Below, piece by piece: positions 35,767 through 44,656 of a stretch of DNA of 64,000 nt. The position numbers were made by a program, and so were the translations under genes. Below the pieces are notes generated by a model that saw only the letters and a program-made list of their open reading frames with translations, had not been told where the DNA came from and searched no databases. The DNA lies in the NCBI RefSeq assembly GCF_001905125.1, contig NZ_LWLE01000036.1:1-64000 (forward strand), given 5' to 3'. Source of the stretch: Streptomyces sp. TSRI0281 (GTDB taxonomy: Bacteria; Actinomycetota; Actinomycetes; Streptomycetales; Streptomycetaceae). Numbering within the stretch: position 1 is the stretch's first letter; each line of letters starts with the position of its first letter.

Positions 35767-36230
35767 GCGCCTGCCTCCTCGTCGTAGGGCGTTCCCCGGG
35801 CGGCCGTCGCGTCCTGGGCGGCGCTCGCGTCCTGGGCGTGCTGCGGGATCACATAGAAGGGGAAGACCAGGTTCCGGGGGTCGTTGGCACCGCGCACCGT
35901 GTAACCGATGTCGATGTACAGCACCCCCTCGTCCGCCTCGTCGAACCGGACGACCACCTCGGTCACCTCGATCCGGGGCTCCCAGCGCTCCAGCGCCAGC
36001 CGTACCTCGTACGCGAGCTGCCCGGCGGTCCCCGCGTCCGCGGGGGCGAACACGTAGTCGTTGACGGCGCAGCCGAACTCCGGCCGCATCGGCCGCTCCC
36101 CCGGCGAGGTCGCCAGGATCAGCCGGATCGACTCCTCCAGCTCGTGTTCGCCACGCACCAGGGCGATGGACCCGGTGGCATCCGTACGCGGCGGAAACGC
36201 CCAGCCCGCGCCGATGAACTGCTGTCCCAT
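35763..36230 (-). CDS. CIS baseplate protein, GPW/gp25 family
   Basis: This 155-aa protein has the gp25 core: IALVRGEHELEESIRLILAT, SPGERPMRPEFGCAVNDYVF. The family nucleates sheath assembly at the baseplate. The C-terminal 20 residues are an Asp/Ala-rich extension. It begins six bases after the PAAR stop and overlaps the next gene. Confidence 0.93.
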   Translation of the reverse strand: MGQQFIGAGWAFPPRTDATGSIALVRGEHELEESIRLILATSPGERPMRPEFGCAVNDYVFAPADAGTAGQLAYEVRLALERWEPRIEVTEVVVRFDEADEGVLYIDIGYTVRGANDPRNLVFPFYVIPQHAQDASAAQDATAARGTPYDEEAGA

Positions 36231-36236
36231 ACCGGC

Positions 36237-36524
36237 TCAGCCCCCGATCAGCACCGACGTGCACCCGGACACGACCGGCGCACCGCAGCCCGCCAGATCC
36301 CCGACCCGGGCGGCGGGCTTCCCGCCGATCAGCACCGAGGAGCTGCCGGGCGGCGCGATCGTGGACGGCGGATGGGCGGTGGGGGACGCGCACTGGTGCG
36401 CGGTGCCGACCGTGGCGGCGGGCTTCCCGCCGATGAGCACGGACGGCACGCCGGGCGGCCCGACGGTGCCGGGATGCCCGGTGGGATCGCCGACCCGGGC
36501 GGCTGCGGATGCTGCTGCCGACAT
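36237..36524 (-). CDS. PAAR-domain spike tip protein
   Basis: This 95-aa protein has repeated PAAR elements: ARVGDPTGHPGTV, VLIGGKPAATVGTAHQC, VLIGGKPAARVGDLAGC, CTSVLIGG, with His/Cys ligands for a tip metal ion. It caps the VgrG-like spike encoded immediately upstream in the operon. ATG 36524 is chosen; an in-frame start nine bases upstream is also possible. Confidence 0.92.
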   Translation of the reverse strand: MSAAASAAARVGDPTGHPGTVGPPGVPSVLIGGKPAATVGTAHQCASPTAHPPSTIAPPGSSSVLIGGKPAARVGDLAGCGAPVVSGCTSVLIGG

Positions 36525-36544
36525 GCGGTCCACTCCTGTTCTGT

Positions 36545-36635
36545 ACGAGTGCGAGTGCGAGTACGTGTGGGTGTGCGAGTACGTGTACGTCTGCGTCTGC
36601 GTCTGCGTGTACGGGGCCGAGTGCGGGGGCGAGTA
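36545..36635. repeat. Hexanucleotide-type repeat between spike and PAAR genes
   Basis: This region consists of GAGTGC/GAGTAC/GTGTGC/GTCTGC hexamers (for instance GTCTGCGTCTGCGTCTGCGT), 90 bp long, in the only sizeable gap of the CIS operon. No promoter is obvious in it. Confidence 0.65.
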
Positions 36636-36637
36636 CG

Positions 36638-38587
36638 TCAGTTGAGCTTGATGATCGGGGCGTTCACGGACACCGAGGCACCGCTCTTGATGTCGGTGCG
36701 CTGGGTGCCGTTGACCGAGACCTGGCCGCCCTGCACCTCCACCGCTCCACCGGTGGAGAGCGCGACCTTCCCGTTCCCGCCGTCGACGGACACTCCGCTG
36801 CGGGACGTCAACGTGACGCTGTCACCGGCGAGTTGGAGGGCACCGCGCCCGGCGTCCAGCGCAACCCCCTTGGCCGCCGTGATGGAGACCTGCTCCTTGG
36901 CCTCGATCGTCACGCTGCCGTCGCTGTTGATGACGATGGCGGTGCCCTTGCGGTCGAGGTCGATCGTGAGCTTGCCGTCGCCGGTACGGAGCCGGACGCC
37001 CTGCGGCCCGTTCGCGGCGTCCAGCAGCTCCAACTGGTTACCGCTCCTGGACGCGAAGGCGCGCCGGTTCACGGCACCACTGGTGGGATCGACCAGTTCG
37101 CCACCGCCACCGGTGCCAGCACCGGCACCGGCACCGGCACCGCCAACGGCGGGAGTACCGCTGTCACCGGCGGGCGCACCGCTCCCGGAGCCGCCCCCGC
37201 CCGGCCGGTCCTTCCCGTTGTACAGCCCCGCGAGTACATAGGGCCGGTCCAGATGCCCGTGCTCGAACCCGACCAGCACCTCGTCACCGACCTCCGGAAT
37301 GAACGCCTCGCCGCCGCCCGTCCCGCCCGACTGCGCCGTACGCGCCCAGTCGCTCGCGTACTCGTCGGACAGCCACGGGAACCGGACCTTGACGCGCCCC
37401 GACCCCTCCGGGTCCTGGGTGTCCGTCACGGTCCCGCTCACCAGCCCGGCGCACCGCGAGCCACCACCGCCGCCGCCCCCGCCCGGTGCTCCCCCGGTCA
37501 GCCCGAACAGCGAACGCTCCTGCTGGCCGGAGACGGTGATCCAGGTCTCGTACCCGCGTACGGCGTCGAAGACGTGGCGCGAGGACGTCACCGTGTACCG
37601 GCCCTCGAACGGCGCGCCCACCGCGTTCAGCGCCACCGCGCTGCCCGCCCGGACCTCCGGGTTGCCCCGGATCACCGCCTCCAGCTCCGCGAACGACCCG
37701 GCGATCCGCTCCGCCAGGGCCTTCGCCGCCTGGTCCACCTGCGCCTGCGCCCCGTACGCCGCGTCCGTCACGACGAACCGCGCCTCGCCGAACGGGGCGG
37801 CCACCTCCGCCGCCGTCACCCCGAGTTCCAGCGTGGACGACTTCCCCGCCGGGGCCCTGCCCACCAGCGGCTGCTTGGCCTGGACGTCCCAGCCGCGCAC
37901 CTCCACCTCGGAGACCTGCTCGGCGGCGGACACCCCGGCCCGGCAGCGCAGCAGGTTGCTGCCCAGTTCCAGGACGAGGGGATCGCGGTCCGCACGCGCC
38001 GAGGCGTCCGGTGCGCCGCTCGCCTCGGCGGGCCGGGTGATGTGCAGCTGCCCGTCGCGTACGTACGCCTGGGCGCCGGCCTCCTCGGCGAGCCCGCGCA
38101 CGAACTCCCAGTCGGTGACGTTGGGCTGGGCGATGTGTGCGAGCACCGGCCCGGCGATGTCCACGTTCCCCGGCTTCAGCCCGGCGCGCCGGGCGACCTG
38201 ACCGCAGATGTCGGCGAGGGTCATGTTCTGGTAGCTGGCCACCCGGCGCCCCCGGAAGAGCCGGTGCGACTCGTCGAGCCCGCGTACGACGGTGAAGGTG
38301 CCGGTCTCGTCCAGCTCCACCTCCAGAGCGGTCACCACGCCGTCGAGCAGCGGCTTCGGAGCCGTGTCCCCGCCCGCACGGGCCAGCAGCCGGGCCTCGC
38401 TGCCGATCTTCAGCCCGGCCTGCTCCAGCAGCACCCGGTCGGGGTCCCGGAACCGCAGCAGGAACAGGTCCGGGAGCGTACGGCTGTCGTCGACGTACCC
38501 CTCGACCAGGGTGTTCACGAACTTCGCCGGCAGCGGTGTGCCGCCGAACTCCACCACCAGCGCGGTGGCGACCCCCTGCTGAGCCAT
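36638..38587 (-). CDS. VgrG-like CIS spike protein
   Basis: This 649-aa spike has an N-terminal gp27-like hub part (LVEGYVDDSRTLPDLFLLRFRD), a late-control domain (SRHVFDAVRGYETWITVSG), an OB-fold gp5-like part (GLVSGTVTDTQDPEGSGRVKV, PWLSDEYASDWARTAQ, EVGDEVLVGFEHGHLDRPYVL) and a C-terminal beta-helix of short repeats (LTIDLDRKGTAIVINSDGSV, VALSTGGAVEVQGGQVSVNG). A Gly/Ala-rich linker of about 30 residues sits at about residue 485. It forms the needle carrying the PAAR tip. The start overlaps the LysM gene stop by one base. Confidence 0.93.
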   Translation of the reverse strand: MAQQGVATALVVEFGGTPLPAKFVNTLVEGYVDDSRTLPDLFLLRFRDPDRVLLEQAGLKIGSEARLLARAGGDTAPKPLLDGVVTALEVELDETGTFTVVRGLDESHRLFRGRRVASYQNMTLADICGQVARRAGLKPGNVDIAGPVLAHIAQPNVTDWEFVRGLAEEAGAQAYVRDGQLHITRPAEASGAPDASARADRDPLVLELGSNLLRCRAGVSAAEQVSEVEVRGWDVQAKQPLVGRAPAGKSSTLELGVTAAEVAAPFGEARFVVTDAAYGAQAQVDQAAKALAERIAGSFAELEAVIRGNPEVRAGSAVALNAVGAPFEGRYTVTSSRHVFDAVRGYETWITVSGQQERSLFGLTGGAPGGGGGGGGSRCAGLVSGTVTDTQDPEGSGRVKVRFPWLSDEYASDWARTAQSGGTGGGEAFIPEVGDEVLVGFEHGHLDRPYVLAGLYNGKDRPGGGGSGSGAPAGDSGTPAVGGAGAGAGAGTGGGGELVDPTSGAVNRRAFASRSGNQLELLDAANGPQGVRLRTGDGKLTIDLDRKGTAIVINSDGSVTIEAKEQVSITAAKGVALDAGRGALQLAGDSVTLTSRSGVSVDGGNGKVALSTGGAVEVQGGQVSVNGTQRTDIKSGASVSVNAPIIKLN

Positions 38588-39408
38588 CAGCCCCGCCTCT
38601 CCCGGTCGACGGCACCGCGACGCCGGTCGGCCGCGTCCCGGAGCCGGTTCAGCTCGTCGAGGGCGGGCAGCAGGAGCTGGGTCCCCGGCGCGATCCGCAT
38701 CGGGTCGTCGATGCCGTTCGCCTCGGCGATCACCCGCCAGGCACCGGCGTCCCCGTACTCCCGGTGGGCCAGCGAGGGCAGCGAGTCCCCGGCGTCCACC
38801 CGGTGCACGCGCCGGGCCGCCAGCGCGCCCGAGGTCGGGTTCTGCCCCGGTGTCTCCCCGCTGATCTCCTCCATCGTGACCTGGCAGACGGCCCGGATCG
38901 GCACCCCGGACGTCGTGAACAGCGTGTATTTTGCCGCCACTTGACTGACGTACCCCGGAAATCCCGTGAGCCCGCCCCAGTGGAAGACCACCCACGGCGG
39001 CGAGGAACGCTGCTGCTGCCGGGTCTCGTTCGTCGGCACACAGCACGCGAACAGCTGCTCCACCGAGGTCACCACCCGGGTGTCCTGGGTGTCGCTGGCG
39101 TCGAAGAACATCTCGACGGTGAGCTTGCTGGGCTGCGACCCCTGATACTCCGGCGGCCCGGAGCTCTTCGCCCCCTTGGCCGGACTCCGCTTCCAGGAGG
39201 CCGCCTTGGTCAGGCTCAGCTCCTTGGGGTTGAACTGGAAGTCGATCCGCCCGCACGGCCCGCCGGGGGTGAGCCCGCCACCGGTCGGCGGGGTCCGCAG
39301 CTCCAGGTAGGCGTGCTCCAGCTTGGGCCGGGCCGATCCGCCCTTCGCGGCGGACGCCACCCCCGACGTACCGGCGGCGCTGAAGGCGATGGGCCCTGCC
39401 CCGCTCAC
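38587..39408 (-). CDS. CIS LysM-domain hub protein (Afp7-like)
   Basis: This 273-aa protein has a tail-hub domain (IDFQFNPKELSLTKAASWKRS, KLTVEMFFDASDTQ) and a C-terminal LysM-like motif (VHRVDAGDSLPSLAHREYGD, IAEANGIDDPMRIAPGTQLLLP, about residues 195-250). It links the tube to the spike in other CIS; here LysM is most likely structural, as in gp53-like proteins, rather than for cell-wall binding. GTG 39408 lies five bases after the stop of the tube-like gene. Confidence 0.9.
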   Translation of the reverse strand: MSGAGPIAFSAAGTSGVASAAKGGSARPKLEHAYLELRTPPTGGGLTPGGPCGRIDFQFNPKELSLTKAASWKRSPAKGAKSSGPPEYQGSQPSKLTVEMFFDASDTQDTRVVTSVEQLFACCVPTNETRQQQRSSPPWVVFHWGGLTGFPGYVSQVAAKYTLFTTSGVPIRAVCQVTMEEISGETPGQNPTSGALAARRVHRVDAGDSLPSLAHREYGDAGAWRVIAEANGIDDPMRIAPGTQLLLPALDELNRLRDAADRRRGAVDRERRG

Positions 39409-39413
39409 GCCGC

Positions 39414-39851
39414 TCAGCCCTCCATCACATAGCCGTGATGGGCGATCTCGATCGTCTCCATCGCGACCTTCGGCGACTCGGGCGTGAACGAGGGGCCGGT
39501 CCAGCGCACGGGAACGACCTCCAGCAGCCCCCACTGGGCCACCTTCCGCCCGTCCCCGGTCCGCGCCTCGATGTGCGCCGTCTTGCGGCTGAACCCGGTC
39601 GTCATCGTGGCGAACCAGCGCGCCACCTTCTCCGTCTCCCGGGTGAGCGGCCGGGAGAGCTTCACATTGGAGTACTTCAGGCGGGTCGGCAGCTGCCACA
39701 GATGACCGTTGTTGCCGCCCTCCTCCCGCGTTTCGAGCACCACTTCACAGCCCAGGCCGTCACATGTGTTGAACGACCCCAGCTCGATGTCGTCGATCGT
39801 CACGACGAAGCAGACGCTGACGGCGGGGTCGCTGTCCTGAGCGGTGGCCAT
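39414..39851 (-). CDS. CIS tube protein (second, baseplate-proximal)
   Basis: This 145-aa protein belongs to the T4 gp19-like tube family (VCFVVTIDDIELGSFNTCDGLG, KLSRPLTRETEKVARWFATM, WGLLEVVPVRWTGPSF). Extracellular CIS carry one main tube and one or two paralogues that start the tube at the hub. Position next to the LysM and spike genes suggests this is the initiator. Confidence 0.9.
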   Translation of the reverse strand: MATAQDSDPAVSVCFVVTIDDIELGSFNTCDGLGCEVVLETREEGGNNGHLWQLPTRLKYSNVKLSRPLTRETEKVARWFATMTTGFSRKTAHIEARTGDGRKVAQWGLLEVVPVRWTGPSFTPESPKVAMETIEIAHHGYVMEG

Positions 39852-39897
39852 GACACGTACCTCTCTCACTGGCGGGCGATCACGGGGCGGGTGGTGC

Positions 39898-41682
39898 TCA
39901 GTGGCGGGTGTTGATGAGGAATCCGGCGCGTTCGCGTTCCAGCCGGAGGTCGGCCTTGAGGAGTCGGCTGAGCGGCGCGTACAGGGCACGGACCAGCTCG
40001 TCCGTCACGGGCGGCGCACCCGCCTGGCCCGGTGCTCCGCCACCACCGGCGCGGGCGGCCGGAGCACCGGCCGCGTCGCCGGAGGAGGACTCGGAGCCCG
40101 GTTCCGCGTCCGGTTCCGGTTCCGGTTCCGTCGCCGTGTCCGGTACGGGGTCGGGCGGCGGTGGCTCCTCGGTGATCTCCGCGTCCCGCTGGACGACCGG
40201 TCGCGACGTGCCCGAAGGCGGCGAGGCCGACGTGGCGGACGGGGGGCCGAAGACGACGCTTCCGTCGGGCATGCGCTGGGCGACCCCGGCCGCGACGGCG
40301 AAGGCACCGGCCGTGGGAAAGGCGCTGCGGCTGCCGCCACCCGGCGGGAAACCGGCCGCCGTCCCCGGCGACCGTCCGCCGGTCCGCCGCTGCACCGGGA
40401 GGCGCGACGCCGCGGAGGGCGCACCCGGGGAGGCGACGACGGCCCGCTGTACGGCGGGCGCGCCCGCGTACGCGCCCGTCCCCGTGCCCACTCCCGTGCC
40501 CGCCGTGGTCCAGCGCACGGGCACGGCGTCGGGTACGCCAAGGGGTCCGGCACCGTGCCCGGCACCGGCCACCGCGCCGGAAGGTCCCTCCGGGGAACGC
40601 TGCGCGACGGGCCCGATCGGCGCTTCGGCCCCTTCCGGACCGGCGGTGGTGCGAAGGGCCAGCGGACGATCGCCGAGCAGCGGGGCGGTGGGCAAGGAGT
40701 GCGGGGGTCCAGGAGCAACGGGAGTACCAGAGGCACCAGGAGTACCGGTGGAACGCTGGACCGCCGCCCCGTCGGCCTCACCACCGACGCCACGGGGGAC
40801 GGCGCCGGACACACCACCGGGCACGGCACCGGACACGGCACCGACGAGCGGATCATCGCCGAGCAACGGGGCGGTGGGCCCGCCCATGTCCGTACCGACG
40901 GACGGCGGCTCGGGTCCTTCGTCCGGTACCGCCGGTACCGCCGGTACCGCCACCTCCGGTACGCCGGAGCCGTCCTCCGCACTCCGCGACACGGGAACCG
41001 CCACCGCGCCCCCCTCACTCCCGGCCCCGCCCCCACTCCCGGCCCCACTCCCCGGTACGGAAGCGGCGGCCGATCGCTGAGCTGTCGGCGGCAGTCCGGC
41101 CAGGGGCGCCCCGAGTCCGGGCGCGCGCCGGGCCGGCTCCGCCGCCGGAGGCTCCACACCGCGCTGAACAGCACCGCTCCCGGAAGGCCCCGCATCGCCC
41201 GGTCGCGGAAGTGCCGACTGCGGTACGAGGGGTTGCTCGCCGACGAGCCGGCGTACGGGAAGGTCGGCCACCGCCCGCTCCCCGGCCGAGGTCATGGCCG
41301 GTGCGCCACCTGCGTACACACGCTGTACGGGCACGGTCTCCACCCGCATCGGCATCTCGACGGACCGCTGGGCCGTGGGTGACGGCTGCGGGCTCACCGG
41401 TGCCGGAGCGGTGAGCCCGTGGACGAGTCCGGCGGGCGCGTCGGGGCTGACGAGATGGCCGAGGGGCGTACCGAGTGCGGTGTCCTGCCGGGTGGACAGC
41501 GACTGCTCGAACCCGGAGGGATCGCTGACGAGTTCCTGCCCGGCGAGGGTCCGCTGCATGGGCACCAGCCGATGCACATCGACACGGTCATCCCGCGGTG
41601 CCGGAGTCCGTGCGTCCTGCGCGGCCACCGGCACGGCCCCGCTCGTGGAACGGCCGCCGCGCAGCCAGGACATCAGCCCCAT
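39898..41682 (-). CDS. Low-complexity CIS-operon protein with repeated QR motifs
   Basis: This 594-aa protein is mostly Pro/Ala/Gly/Ser-rich and probably disordered. The dipeptide QR recurs about a dozen times in the context (V/A)QR (for example TAQRS, PVQRV, GAVQRG, VAQRMPDG, VVQRDAE). Short ordered ends remain: MGLMSWLRGG at the N-terminus and ELVRALYAPLSRLLKADLRLERERAGFL at the C-terminus, the latter typical of a conserved CIS-operon protein. The QR context is like that in DUF4157-type CIS proteins (60293-61222). A cargo-adaptor, tape-measure or lumen-filling role is possible; none can be shown here. Confidence 0.65.
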   Translation of the reverse strand: MGLMSWLRGGRSTSGAVPVAAQDARTPAPRDDRVDVHRLVPMQRTLAGQELVSDPSGFEQSLSTRQDTALGTPLGHLVSPDAPAGLVHGLTAPAPVSPQPSPTAQRSVEMPMRVETVPVQRVYAGGAPAMTSAGERAVADLPVRRLVGEQPLVPQSALPRPGDAGPSGSGAVQRGVEPPAAEPARRAPGLGAPLAGLPPTAQRSAAASVPGSGAGSGGGAGSEGGAVAVPVSRSAEDGSGVPEVAVPAVPAVPDEGPEPPSVGTDMGGPTAPLLGDDPLVGAVSGAVPGGVSGAVPRGVGGEADGAAVQRSTGTPGASGTPVAPGPPHSLPTAPLLGDRPLALRTTAGPEGAEAPIGPVAQRSPEGPSGAVAGAGHGAGPLGVPDAVPVRWTTAGTGVGTGTGAYAGAPAVQRAVVASPGAPSAASRLPVQRRTGGRSPGTAAGFPPGGGSRSAFPTAGAFAVAAGVAQRMPDGSVVFGPPSATSASPPSGTSRPVVQRDAEITEEPPPPDPVPDTATEPEPEPDAEPGSESSSGDAAGAPAARAGGGGAPGQAGAPPVTDELVRALYAPLSRLLKADLRLERERAGFLINTRH

Positions 41683-41711
41683 GGATCTCGTGTCCTCCCC
41701 CGCGCCACTCG

Positions 41712-41855
41712 CTACCGCCCGTTGAGGCAAGCGACCTGTGCAACGAACTTCAGGCGTTCCGGATGTTCCAGGTCCAGCAGGTCATCGAGCGGCCAGTGGA
41801 AGTGATAGGCGAGGTACGCGACCTCCTCGTAGAGCAGGTCGGCCGCGTACGTCAC
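41712..41855 (-). CDS. 47-aa CIS-operon protein (DUF6760-like)
   Basis: A tiny gene starts at GTG 41855 inside the stop of the preceding gene (4-base overlap) and encodes YAADLLYEEVAYLAYHFHWP, then LDDLLDLEHPERLKFV to the stop at 41712. This pattern (LYxEVAYLAxHFHW...hEHxER) is conserved in small proteins of CIS and phage tail operons, where the W-x(3)-D-L-L-x-L-E-H-P-E-R part resembles the short frame that follows the tail-tube chaperone gene. It probably acts in tail assembly. Confidence 0.8.
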   Translation of the reverse strand: MTYAADLLYEEVAYLAYHFHWPLDDLLDLEHPERLKFVAQVACLNGR

Positions 41856-42325
41856 GATTCCCCCAGGCGGCCACCGGCGAGATCCACCGCGAACTCCTCC
41901 TGGCAGGAGGGACAGGTGACGGCGGCGCGGGTGTGTCCCTCGGCGTTGATCCGGCGGTAGAAGTCCTGGAGGAACGCCAGGTCCGAGGCGAACAGGTCCT
42001 CGATGATGCCGGGGTGTATGTCGTCGATGGTGCCGATCCGGGTCACGACCCGGGAGATCAGGACGACGGAGAGGTACGCGGAGTTCTCCCGGACCCGGTC
42101 GTCCCGCAGCGGCACCAGTTCGTCGCGGGCGGTCGCGAGCCGCATGACGCCGCCGCGGTGCACGGCGCCCGAGTCGTCGACGTACCCACGCGGCAGCTCG
42201 AAGGCGAACTCCGTCCGCAGCGGCTCGGGTTGCCGGTCCCGCCCCTGCTGCTCCGACCGTTCCGACCGCTCCGCCCTTTCCGGCTGCTCCTGCCGGGGGG
42301 CCTGGAACTGGACCGTACGGCGCAT
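41852..42325 (-). CDS. CIS-operon protein with C-terminal Cys pair (tail assembly chaperone-like)
   Basis: This 157-aa protein has a charged N-terminal 35 residues, then a conserved body (EFAFELPRGYVDDSGAVHRGGVMRLATARDE split; RENSAYLSVVLISRVVTRIG) and ends CPSCQEEFAVDLAGG. In phage tails and CIS, a gene in this position right after the tube gene acts as the assembly chaperone. The single CPSC pair could bind metal only with a partner. It overlaps both neighbours. Confidence 0.8.
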   Translation of the reverse strand: MRRTVQFQAPRQEQPERAERSERSEQQGRDRQPEPLRTEFAFELPRGYVDDSGAVHRGGVMRLATARDELVPLRDDRVRENSAYLSVVLISRVVTRIGTIDDIHPGIIEDLFASDLAFLQDFYRRINAEGHTRAAVTCPSCQEEFAVDLAGGRLGES

Positions 42326-42768
42326 CAGTCGAGTTCCATGCTCTCGTAGGTGATCGCCAGCTTCTCCGTCAGGACCGAGGTGTCACCGGCCTTGAGCGTG
42401 CCGATCTCCAGGGACTTCGGCCAGGCGTTGATGAGCTTGTAGCGCTTGATCGGCATGCCCTCGTAGTCGTAGACGATGACCGAGCCGTTGCGGCGGGCGT
42501 CCGTCATCCGGCCGAAGCGCGAGTCCTTGATCCAGCGCTCGAAGCTGTTGTCCTCCGTGAGGCCGCGCGTCACGGTGACCTCACCGGCCTTGGGCCGGCC
42601 CGGCAGCTTCTTCAGGGCGTACTTGCCGTCGGCGGTGTTCTGCTTCAGCTCGATGACGTCCTGCTCCATCTTCAGACCGCTGACCTCGGTGATCTGCTTG
42701 ATGAGGACGCTGTCGAATTCGAGGCCGAACGAGCACCCGACGGAACTGTCGAGATCGGGAAGTGGCAC
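42325..42768 (-). CDS. CIS main inner-tube protein
   Basis: This 147-aa gp19-like tube protein has SFGLEFDSVLIKQITEVSGL at the N-terminus, TVTRGLTEDNSFERWIKDSR, YDYEGMPIKRYKLINAWPKS and KLAITYESMEL at the end. It follows the sheath gene by 60 bases, the usual order for the abundant tube subunit, and overlaps the next start (TGATG). Confidence 0.95.
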   Translation of the reverse strand: MPLPDLDSSVGCSFGLEFDSVLIKQITEVSGLKMEQDVIELKQNTADGKYALKKLPGRPKAGEVTVTRGLTEDNSFERWIKDSRFGRMTDARRNGSVIVYDYEGMPIKRYKLINAWPKSLEIGTLKAGDTSVLTEKLAITYESMELD

Positions 42769-42828
42769 AACGGGCTCCTTACGCCATGCTCAGAAACGGA
42801 CCGGGCTGCGGGCCGTTCGAGGGTCCGG

Positions 42829-44376
42829 TCATTCGTCGATCCCGCCGGTGCCGCCGGTCAGCTGGGAGAGCCGGAACACCACGAACTCGGCCGGCTTGAC
42901 CGGTGCGACACCGATCTCGCAGATGACCTGACCCGCGTCGACGCTCTCGGGCGGGTTGGTCTCGCGGTCGCACTTCACGTAGAACGCCTCGTCGGGCGTC
43001 AGCCCGAACAGCGACCCCTTGCGCCATTCGTTGACGAGGAACGCCGAGACCGTACGGCGGATACGGGCCCACAGCGCATCGTCGTTCGGCTCGAAGACGA
43101 CCCACTGCGTACCGGCGAGGATCGACTCCTCCAGGTAATTGAAGAGCCGCCGCACATTCAGGTACCGCCAGGCCGGATCCGAAGCGAGTGTCCGCGCACC
43201 CCACACCCGGATTCCCCGCCCGGGGAAGGCACGGATGCAGTTCAGCCCGAGGGGGTTGAGCAGATCGTGCTCGCCCTTGGTCAGCTGCGTCTGCAACGCG
43301 ACGGCTCCCCGCACCACCTCGTTCGCCGGAGCCTTGTGCACCCCGCGCGAATCGTCATTGCGCGCCCAGACCCCGGCGATGTGCCCACTGGGCGGTACGA
43401 GGGTGGCGCGGCCCGAAGCGGGGTCGGCGACGCTGATCCACGGGTAGTAGAGGGTCGCGTACTTGGAGTCGAAGTTGGCCCGGTCGGTGCGCCAGCCCCT
43501 GACCTGCTGCGGCGAGAGCCCCGGCGGCGGGTCGAGGATGGCGACGCGGTCGCCCATCAGCTCACAGTGGGAGATCAGCCCCTGCTGGACGGCGATGACC
43601 GACTCCAGGTCCAGCAGCCCGCGTTCGTACGCGCTCATCAGGTCGGGGACCGCGATCATGGTGACCTCGTCGACCGCTTCCAGGCCGCCGAGCCCGGTCC
43701 TGCGGTCGGCGTCACCGACGTACGCCTCGGGGGCCAGCGCCCCGGCACCACCGGCGGCGGGGGCGGCGGGCGCGAGGGTGACGGACTGCGTCTCGGGGCG
43801 GGCGGGCGCGGCGCCGCGCCCCGACTCCCGTACCTCGATGAGCTCGGACTTGGCGTTGACCCGGGTGGCGACGTTCTCCTTGCTGCGCTTCGTCGTCACC
43901 GAGGGGTACGTCTCCGCGACCTGCCCGTCGCGCTTCACGATGAGCTGGAAGACGTCGGAGGGAGGGTCGTCCCCCTCGACGTCCGTCACTTCGACGCTGA
44001 TCTCCCAGGCCACGCCCGGCCGGGGCTTCACGGCGTAGGGGCCGACCTGCACTTCGGACCCGGCGGCCGGTTGGCCGGTCTCCCCGCTCTCCCCGTCGCC
44101 GCCTTGCGCGCAACCGTCACCGATCCGCACGACGTAACAGATGCCGCCGCCGTTGGCGAAGAAGCCGTAGACGGAGGAGGCGAGATACGTACCGTCGACG
44201 AAGTCGCCGAAGGTACTGACGAACTGGCTCCAGTTCGTGATCAGCGTCGGCTCGTCGAGAGGTCCCCGCTGGGCGAAGCCGACGAAGGCGGCGACCGAGG
44301 TGCCCACCCCTTCGATCGGCCGGGATCCGGACTCGACCTCTTCGACGTAGACGCCCGGGGACAGGTACGACGGCAT
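42829..44376 (-). CDS. CIS contractile sheath protein
   Basis: This 515-aa sheath protein begins MPSYLSPGVYVEEVESGSRP, the hallmark of phage and CIS sheaths. It ends with the conserved C-terminal domain (RGIRVWGARTLASDPAWRYLNVRR, FNYLEESILAGTQWVVFEPND, GVAPVKPAEFVVFRLSQ). The middle third (about residues 90-230, rich in Gly/Asp) is the variable outer domain. First gene of the minus-strand structural operon, so its promoter should lie in 44377-44656. Confidence 0.96.
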   Translation of the reverse strand: MPSYLSPGVYVEEVESGSRPIEGVGTSVAAFVGFAQRGPLDEPTLITNWSQFVSTFGDFVDGTYLASSVYGFFANGGGICYVVRIGDGCAQGGDGESGETGQPAAGSEVQVGPYAVKPRPGVAWEISVEVTDVEGDDPPSDVFQLIVKRDGQVAETYPSVTTKRSKENVATRVNAKSELIEVRESGRGAAPARPETQSVTLAPAAPAAGGAGALAPEAYVGDADRRTGLGGLEAVDEVTMIAVPDLMSAYERGLLDLESVIAVQQGLISHCELMGDRVAILDPPPGLSPQQVRGWRTDRANFDSKYATLYYPWISVADPASGRATLVPPSGHIAGVWARNDDSRGVHKAPANEVVRGAVALQTQLTKGEHDLLNPLGLNCIRAFPGRGIRVWGARTLASDPAWRYLNVRRLFNYLEESILAGTQWVVFEPNDDALWARIRRTVSAFLVNEWRKGSLFGLTPDEAFYVKCDRETNPPESVDAGQVICEIGVAPVKPAEFVVFRLSQLTGGTGGIDE

Positions 44377-44656
44377 ATGAGCCTCTCCTTGACGCGCTCC
44401 TCGACGTGCTGCTCGCCCCGTTCCACGACCGGGGAACGCCGGCAATTCTCGCCACTCGTTCGATCACCGGGAACGGGTGCACGGCCGCCCTGCCGTGCAC
44501 CGACGACTGCCCTAAGAGGCAACGCGACACCTCCGCCCGGACGGGCCGTCTCTGCCCCCGACCGCGCACCCGCACACTCCGCCCGCCCCCGGGGTCCCCC
44601 GGCACCCTGACAGGCACCACGTCCGGGCAACCGAGGGCTGGCGGGAGGGACGGGCG
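44377..44656. promoter_or_regulatory. Divergent control region between sheath and effector genes
   Basis: This 280-bp gap must serve both the structural operon and the effector gene. It contains a perfect 9-bp inverted repeat (GTGCACGGC / GCCGTGCAC, 44477-44500, 6-base loop) and an imperfect CCGTTCC...GGGAACG pair about 25 bp to its left. The effector has a GGGAGG site at 44643; the sheath has GGAGAGG just upstream of its ATG. No consensus promoter is clear. Confidence 0.5.

Noticed and set aside
36509..38944. An 811-codon plus-strand frame across the spike gene
   Set aside because: It is a shadow of the VgrG-like and LysM genes; its sequence is Arg/Leu/Val-rich and unlike any protein family.
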